9,033 nucleotides of DNA, taken from positions 1 to 9,033 of the forward strand of contig DHKA01000072.1 of the NCBI GenBank assembly GCA_002404605.1. The letters run 5' to 3'. Source of the stretch: Clostridiales bacterium UBA4706. Its GTDB lineage: Bacteria; Bacillota; Clostridia; Oscillospirales; Oscillospiraceae. The position numbers were made by a program, and so were the translations under genes. The notes beneath the pieces are model-generated. The model was not told where the DNA came from, did no database searches, and saw only the letters and a program-made list of their open reading frames with translations. Shown here piece after piece: positions 6,581 to 9,033 of the stretch (positions are counted from its first letter, which is position 1; each line of letters opens with the position of its first letter).

Positions 6581-6892
6581 TTAGTCTTTGTCTTCGGTTT
6601 CGAGAACGACCTCGTCCGTGCCGGTGACCTTCTTCTCGAATTTTGCCATGAGGAACGGAGAGAAGATGCCGATGACGCTCAGGATGATGAGTACCCAGCT
6701 CACCGGGGAGGAGAACAAAACGCCGATGTCGCCGCCGCTGACGCGCAGCGCGCCGCGCAGACCCTTTTCACTGATCGGACCGAGGATCAGCGCCAGAACG
6801 ACCGCCGCCGTATTCAGATCGAATTTGCGCATCAGATAGCCGAGCACGGCAAAGATCACTGTGAATTTTCTGTTTTTGGCGCTAAAAAACAT
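6581..6892 (-). pseudogene. tctA: C-terminal remnant of TctA-type transporter permease
   Basis: The open frame encodes 103 residues. From about residue 8 onward it resembles the last tenth to fifth of TctA, the large (about 500-residue) permease of tripartite tricarboxylate transporters. The tell-tale features are GYLMRKFDLNTAAVVLALIL (18-37), then GPISEKGLRGALRVSGGD (38-55), then LFSSPVSWVLIILSVIGIF (59-77), followed by a charged tail ending at TAA 6581. The rest of the permease, and the TctB and TctC partners, are absent. The only ATG (6890-6892) lies inside the hairpin of the terminator at 6884-6927, and no Shine-Dalgarno or promoter is visible. The N-terminal MFFSAKN is therefore most likely read-through of terminator sequence rather than real protein. 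A functional short membrane protein is possible but unlikely. Confidence 0.7.
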
Positions 6893-6927
6893 CCGGACGG
6901 TTTTTACACTGTCCGGATGTTTTTTTT
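6884..6927. terminator. Strong bidirectional terminator of the HAAS-type operon
   Basis: AAAAAACATCCGGAC (6884-6898) and GTCCGGATGTTTTTT (6911-6925) form a 15-bp stem with a 12-base loop. Eight T follow on the plus strand (6920-6927), and the minus strand ends in six T (6889-6884). It lies 34 bases after the stop of the 68-residue gene and terminates that minus-strand unit. It also isolates the TctA remnant from upstream transcription. Confidence 0.9.
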
Positions 6928-6961
6928 GCGCATGAAATCTTTACATTTTCTTAACGCATCT

Positions 6962-7168
6962 TTACGCCGCGCCGAAAAAGCGGAACACGGCGGTCACATA
7001 GAACAGAAGCTGCTCACGGCTGACGAATTTCGTCATATCGGCAATGTCGGTCGTCTGGATCAGTCGCTCGAAGCTGCCGCCGGTCGCATACGCCACGGTG
7101 AGCAGTGCAATGCCGAGGATCATCAGCACGGAAAAAACGATGGCTACCCATCTCCACACTTTACTCAT
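6962..7168 (-). CDS. Small membrane protein, 68 residues, function unknown
   Basis: The product starts MSKVWRWVAIVFSVLMILGI, with a positively charged start and one clear membrane helix (about 6-28). A polar stretch follows (29-52), then a second weakly hydrophobic segment LLFYVTAVFRFFGA (54-67) at the C-terminus. I do not recognise a named family. The N-terminal helix followed by GGSFERL loosely resembles the start of the DUF4097-type proteins that often follow HAAS/DUF1700 genes, but the beta-rich domain is missing. ATG 7168 overlaps the end of the upstream gene by 8 bases (ATGAGTAA), and a strong GGAGGAGG sits about 9 bases before it inside that gene, so the two are translationally coupled. 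A frame extending back to 7306 is open but is a shadow of the upstream gene. A partner subunit for the upstream membrane protein is the simplest inference. Confidence 0.75.
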   Translation of the reverse strand: MSKVWRWVAIVFSVLMILGIALLTVAYATGGSFERLIQTTDIADMTKFVSREQLLFYVTAVFRFFGAA

Positions 7169-8486
7169 CGCCGTTTGCCTCCTCCTTTTTCGGATACAGG
7201 ATCGAGCGGTAGATACTGCGCGTGAGGCGCACCGTGAGAGTACAGCCGGCCACGGCGATCGAAATCCCCGTCCAGAGCAGCAGCAGCGCCAGCGCAAGCA
7301 CGGCAAACGCCGTGCCAGCCGTCAGCAGCAGGTCCGGCATGCGGACGATCGCGCCGTTGAACACATACCCGGCCACATACACGCCCGCCACGGCGAGCGC
7401 CGCGCCGATACCGAGAACGGCAACGCCGAGACCAAGGGAAAGCCCGAACAGCAGTGCCCAGACCGCCAGCATCGGGACGGTTACCACGACCGCGGCGAAA
7501 GCGCGTCCACCCGAGACGGGACGGCGCTCCTCGATCTCTTCATATTCGTACTCTTCCTCAGCTTCGGCTTTGTCCTCTTCGATGGGCTCTTCCGCCGGAG
7601 CTTCCTCCGCCGGTTCGTCAAAAGACGGCTCTTCTTCCGCCGGAAGATCTTCCGTGATCTCCGTATCCGCCGGACTCTCTTTCTCTTCTGGAGCTTCCGG
7701 CATTTCTGCCTCTTCCGGTTCCGCCGTTTCCACGGTCTCCGTTTCCTCCGGCGTTTCTTCCGCCGGCTCGCCCGACTCTTCCTCCGGCAGGATCTCCGCC
7801 GCTTCCTCGCTCGGCGCGGCAAAGTGCTCGTCCTCCGCTGGTTCAGCCAAGGGCGTTTCTTCCGGCGCATCGGGCGGTTCGGCAGGCGCGGGCTCTTCGG
7901 TTTCCGCGAGTTCCGCCGGGGTCTCAAGTACTTCCGATTCCTTCGGCGTATTAGGTATTATCGGCGCCGCGGTTTTTTGGGGAAACGTCAGACCTAGATC
8001 GGAGAAATCGAGATCATCAAAATCGATCTCCGGCAGCACGGTCTCCGGCGCAGACTCGACCGGCGCTTCTTCCGAAGCGGGCTCCGCATCCTCCGCAGGG
8101 TAGGTTTCCTCCGGCTGCTCTTCCGCAGCTTTCTCCGGCAGCGGCTCTTCCGTTTCCGGTTCCGTCTCGCCGGAGAAGATGTGCGCGCCGGTGTATTCCT
8201 CTTCGACGGTCTCCGGCTCTTCCGGCGCTTCGCCCTTTTCCGGTTCGGCGGCGGCATATCCGTCGGCAAACGGCGTTTCGCCGCTTGCTACCGCTTCGCG
8301 GTATTCCCGCTCGATCTGCAAAACCTGGCGCACCGGCGAACCGAAGCAGCGGATCACCGCCGCCTCGCCCTCGGGCCCAGCTTCGTCGAACATGCGTTCG
8401 TACCGGCTGAGAACGCGGTCGCGCTCCGCAGCATCCAGAAACGCCAGAAGGCTCCGCAGCTCCGCCATAAAGCTCTTTCGGTTCAA
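7161..8486 (-). CDS. HAAS/DUF1700-like membrane protein with long acidic linker
   Basis: The 441-residue product has three parts. Residues 1-60 (NRKSFMAELRSLLAFL, then RDRVLSRYERMFDEAG and IRCFGSPVRQVLQI) fit the helical HAAS domain of DUF1700 proteins, usually about 180-350 residues long. Residues about 65-322 are a disordered linker dominated by Glu, Pro and Ala, interrupted by one hydrophobic island, IDFDDLDFSDLGLTFP (154-169). Residues about 327-418 hold three or four membrane helices rich in Ala, Val, Leu and Gly, followed by a basic tail, RLTRSIYRSILYPKK (420-434). I chose TTG 8486 because GGGAGGTG (8501-8494) lies 7 bases upstream and the HAAS homology starts there; the upstream ATGs at 8525 and 8507 lack a suitable site. 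DUF1700 genes usually follow a padR regulator, which is absent here. A membrane-associated sensing or scaffolding role is inference only. Confidence 0.8.
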   Translation of the reverse strand: MNRKSFMAELRSLLAFLDAAERDRVLSRYERMFDEAGPEGEAAVIRCFGSPVRQVLQIEREYREAVASGETPFADGYAAAEPEKGEAPEEPETVEEEYTGAHIFSGETEPETEEPLPEKAAEEQPEETYPAEDAEPASEEAPVESAPETVLPEIDFDDLDFSDLGLTFPQKTAAPIIPNTPKESEVLETPAELAETEEPAPAEPPDAPEETPLAEPAEDEHFAAPSEEAAEILPEEESGEPAEETPEETETVETAEPEEAEMPEAPEEKESPADTEITEDLPAEEEPSFDEPAEEAPAEEPIEEDKAEAEEEYEYEEIEERRPVSGGRAFAAVVVTVPMLAVWALLFGLSLGLGVAVLGIGAALAVAGVYVAGYVFNGAIVRMPDLLLTAGTAFAVLALALLLLWTGISIAVAGCTLTVRLTRSIYRSILYPKKEEANGDE

Positions 8487-8488
8487 AG

Positions 8489-8502
8489 TGGGACACCTCC
8501 CA
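8489..8502 (-). promoter_or_regulatory. Ribosome site within a small inverted repeat
   Basis: On the minus strand TGGGA-GGTG-TCCCA forms a perfect 5-bp stem whose left arm and loop contain the Shine-Dalgarno GGGAGGTG of the TTG-start gene (8486). The hairpin could lower ribosome access, which, together with the TTG start, would keep expression modest. This start supports the 441-residue reading over longer ATG versions. Confidence 0.45.
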
Positions 8503-8531
8503 TTCATGCGGTTACAATTTGTCATCGTTAG

Positions 8532-8559
8532 ATTATACTATTTAATAAATTCTTGTCAA
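8532..8559 (-). promoter_or_regulatory. Consensus promoter of the HAAS-type operon
   Basis: On the minus strand a perfect -35 TTGACA (8559-8554) and a perfect -10 TATAAT (8537-8532) are separated by 16 bases. Transcription would start near 8525, giving a leader of about 40 bases to the TTG start at 8486. It is the strongest sigmaA-type promoter in the window. Confidence 0.8.
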
Positions 8560-8579
8560 GTCTTATCCCACGACAAACC

Positions 8580-8608
8580 TTGACAACCGTGCCGCTCTCA
8601 CCTAATAT
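8580..8608 (+). promoter_or_regulatory. Promoter of proS
   Basis: A perfect -35 TTGACA (8580-8585) is followed after 17 bases by TAATAT (8603-8608). A better -10, TATAAT, occurs at 8606-8611 but with a 20-base spacer. Transcription would start near 8615-8618. The -35 boxes of this promoter and of the divergent one lie back to back, so TTGTCAAG (8553-8560) and CTTGACAA (8579-8586) form an 8-bp dyad with an 18-base centre. Confidence 0.65.
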
Positions 8609-8624
8609 AATAAAGTTAAATCCG

Positions 8625-8647
8625 CGGTGGGAGAAGGGCTCCCGCCG
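8625..8647 (+). promoter_or_regulatory. Leader hairpin upstream of proS
   Basis: CGGTGGGAG (8625-8633) pairs with CTCCCGCCG (8639-8647) in a 9-bp stem with one G-T wobble and a 5-base loop. It sits at the start of the proS transcript and ends 6 bases before the Shine-Dalgarno (8654-8659). No T-run follows, so it is not a terminator. The leader is far too short for a T-box. A 5' stabilising hairpin or a protein-binding site is possible. Confidence 0.45.
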
Positions 8648-8666
8648 TTATAAAAGGAGAAATATC

Positions 8667-9033
8667 ATGGCGAAAGAAAAAATGGTCGAGCAGATCACCA
8701 ACATGGAGACCGATTTTGCTCAGTGGTACACCGACATCTGCCGCAAGGCCGAGTTGGTGGAGTACGCCTCGGTAAAGGGCTTCACCATTCTGCGTCCCTA
8801 CGGCTACGCGATCTGGGAGAACATCCAGCAGATCATGGACGGCGAGTTCAAAAAGACCGGCCACCAGAACGTGGCAATGCCCGTTCTGATCCCGGAGAGC
8901 CTTCTCAAAAAGGAAGGCGAGCTCGTCAACGGCTTCGCGCCCGAGGTGGCATGGGTCACGAAGGGCGGCAGTGAGGAGCTGGAAGAGCCGCTCGCGTTCC
9001 GCCCCACGAGTGAGACGATGTTCTGCGACCACT
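8667..9033 (+). CDS. proS: Proline--tRNA ligase (ProRS), N-terminal part
   Basis: This is the first 122 residues of the enzyme that charges tRNA-Pro with proline, a class II cytosolic synthetase; the gene runs off the window. Recognisable segments are DFAQWYTDICRKAELVEYAS (16-35), ILRPYGYAIWENIQ (41-54), MPVLIPESLL (71-80), GFAPEVAWVTKGG (89-101) and the motif 2 entry FRPTSET (111-117). These belong to the shorter archaeal/eukaryotic-like ProRS, which lacks the inserted editing domain of the E. coli type and is common in Clostridia and Bacteroidetes. ATG 8667 has AAGGAG (8654-8659) at 7 bases and its own promoter. It is transcribed away from the HAAS-type operon. No frame damage is seen in the visible part. 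Confidence 0.95.
   Translation, partial: MAKEKMVEQITNMETDFAQWYTDICRKAELVEYASVKGFTILRPYGYAIWENIQQIMDGEFKKTGHQNVAMPVLIPESLLKKEGELVNGFAPEVAWVTKGGSEELEEPLAFRPTSETMFCDH

Noticed and set aside
8587..8666. T-box riboswitch before proS
   Set aside because: There is no room for specifier and antiterminator stems, no T-box consensus, and no terminator in the leader.

Overview
The window looks like a chromosomal segment from a moderately GC-rich, probably endospore-forming member of the Clostridia, most like the Oscillospiraceae/Ruminococcaceae group. This is an inference from three things: a BofA-type sporulation membrane protein, a divergent clostridial topoisomerase IV pair, and a ProRS of the short archaeal/eukaryotic-like type. 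No rRNA, tRNA, insertion sequence, phage gene or CRISPR array was seen.

Layout, left to right. (1) 1-176: a strong palindromic terminator, then on the minus strand a possible 20-residue small ORF with a good Shine-Dalgarno and an upstream dyad. (2) 177-6024, all minus strand, reads as one operon in the order parE-like (4042-6024), parC-like (1678-3933), YitT-family membrane protein (782-1645), LUD-domain protein (177-776). It has a near-consensus promoter at 6075-6103. The 108 bp gap between parE and parC is mostly a degenerate tandem array of six 14-bp AT-rich units that begins at the parE stop codon. (3) 6025-6260: the divergent region between parE and bofA. It holds the parE promoter and a minus-oriented terminator with no obvious gene to terminate. 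(4) 6261-6524: bofA on the plus strand, followed by a bidirectional terminator. (5) 6581-6892: the C-terminal remnant of a TctA-type tricarboxylate transporter permease, whose only ATG lies inside the terminator of the next unit. (6) 6962-8486, minus strand: a two-gene unit with overlapping frames. It encodes a HAAS/DUF1700-like membrane protein with a very long acidic linker and a 68-residue membrane protein. Its promoter is TTGACA-16-TATAAT. (7) 8667-9033, plus strand: the start of proS, divergent from that unit and running off the window.

The topoisomerase pair forms one A2B2 enzyme that relaxes and decatenates DNA. The co-directional YitT and LUD genes have no obvious mechanistic link to it. 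BofA restrains pro-sigmaK processing during sporulation. The HAAS-type protein and its small partner are a membrane unit of unknown role. I see no clear new defence or mobile system. The most unusual items are the 14-bp repeat array, the TctA remnant fused to a terminator, the orphan terminator (possible small RNA) upstream of parE, and the 20-residue ORF with its dyad.
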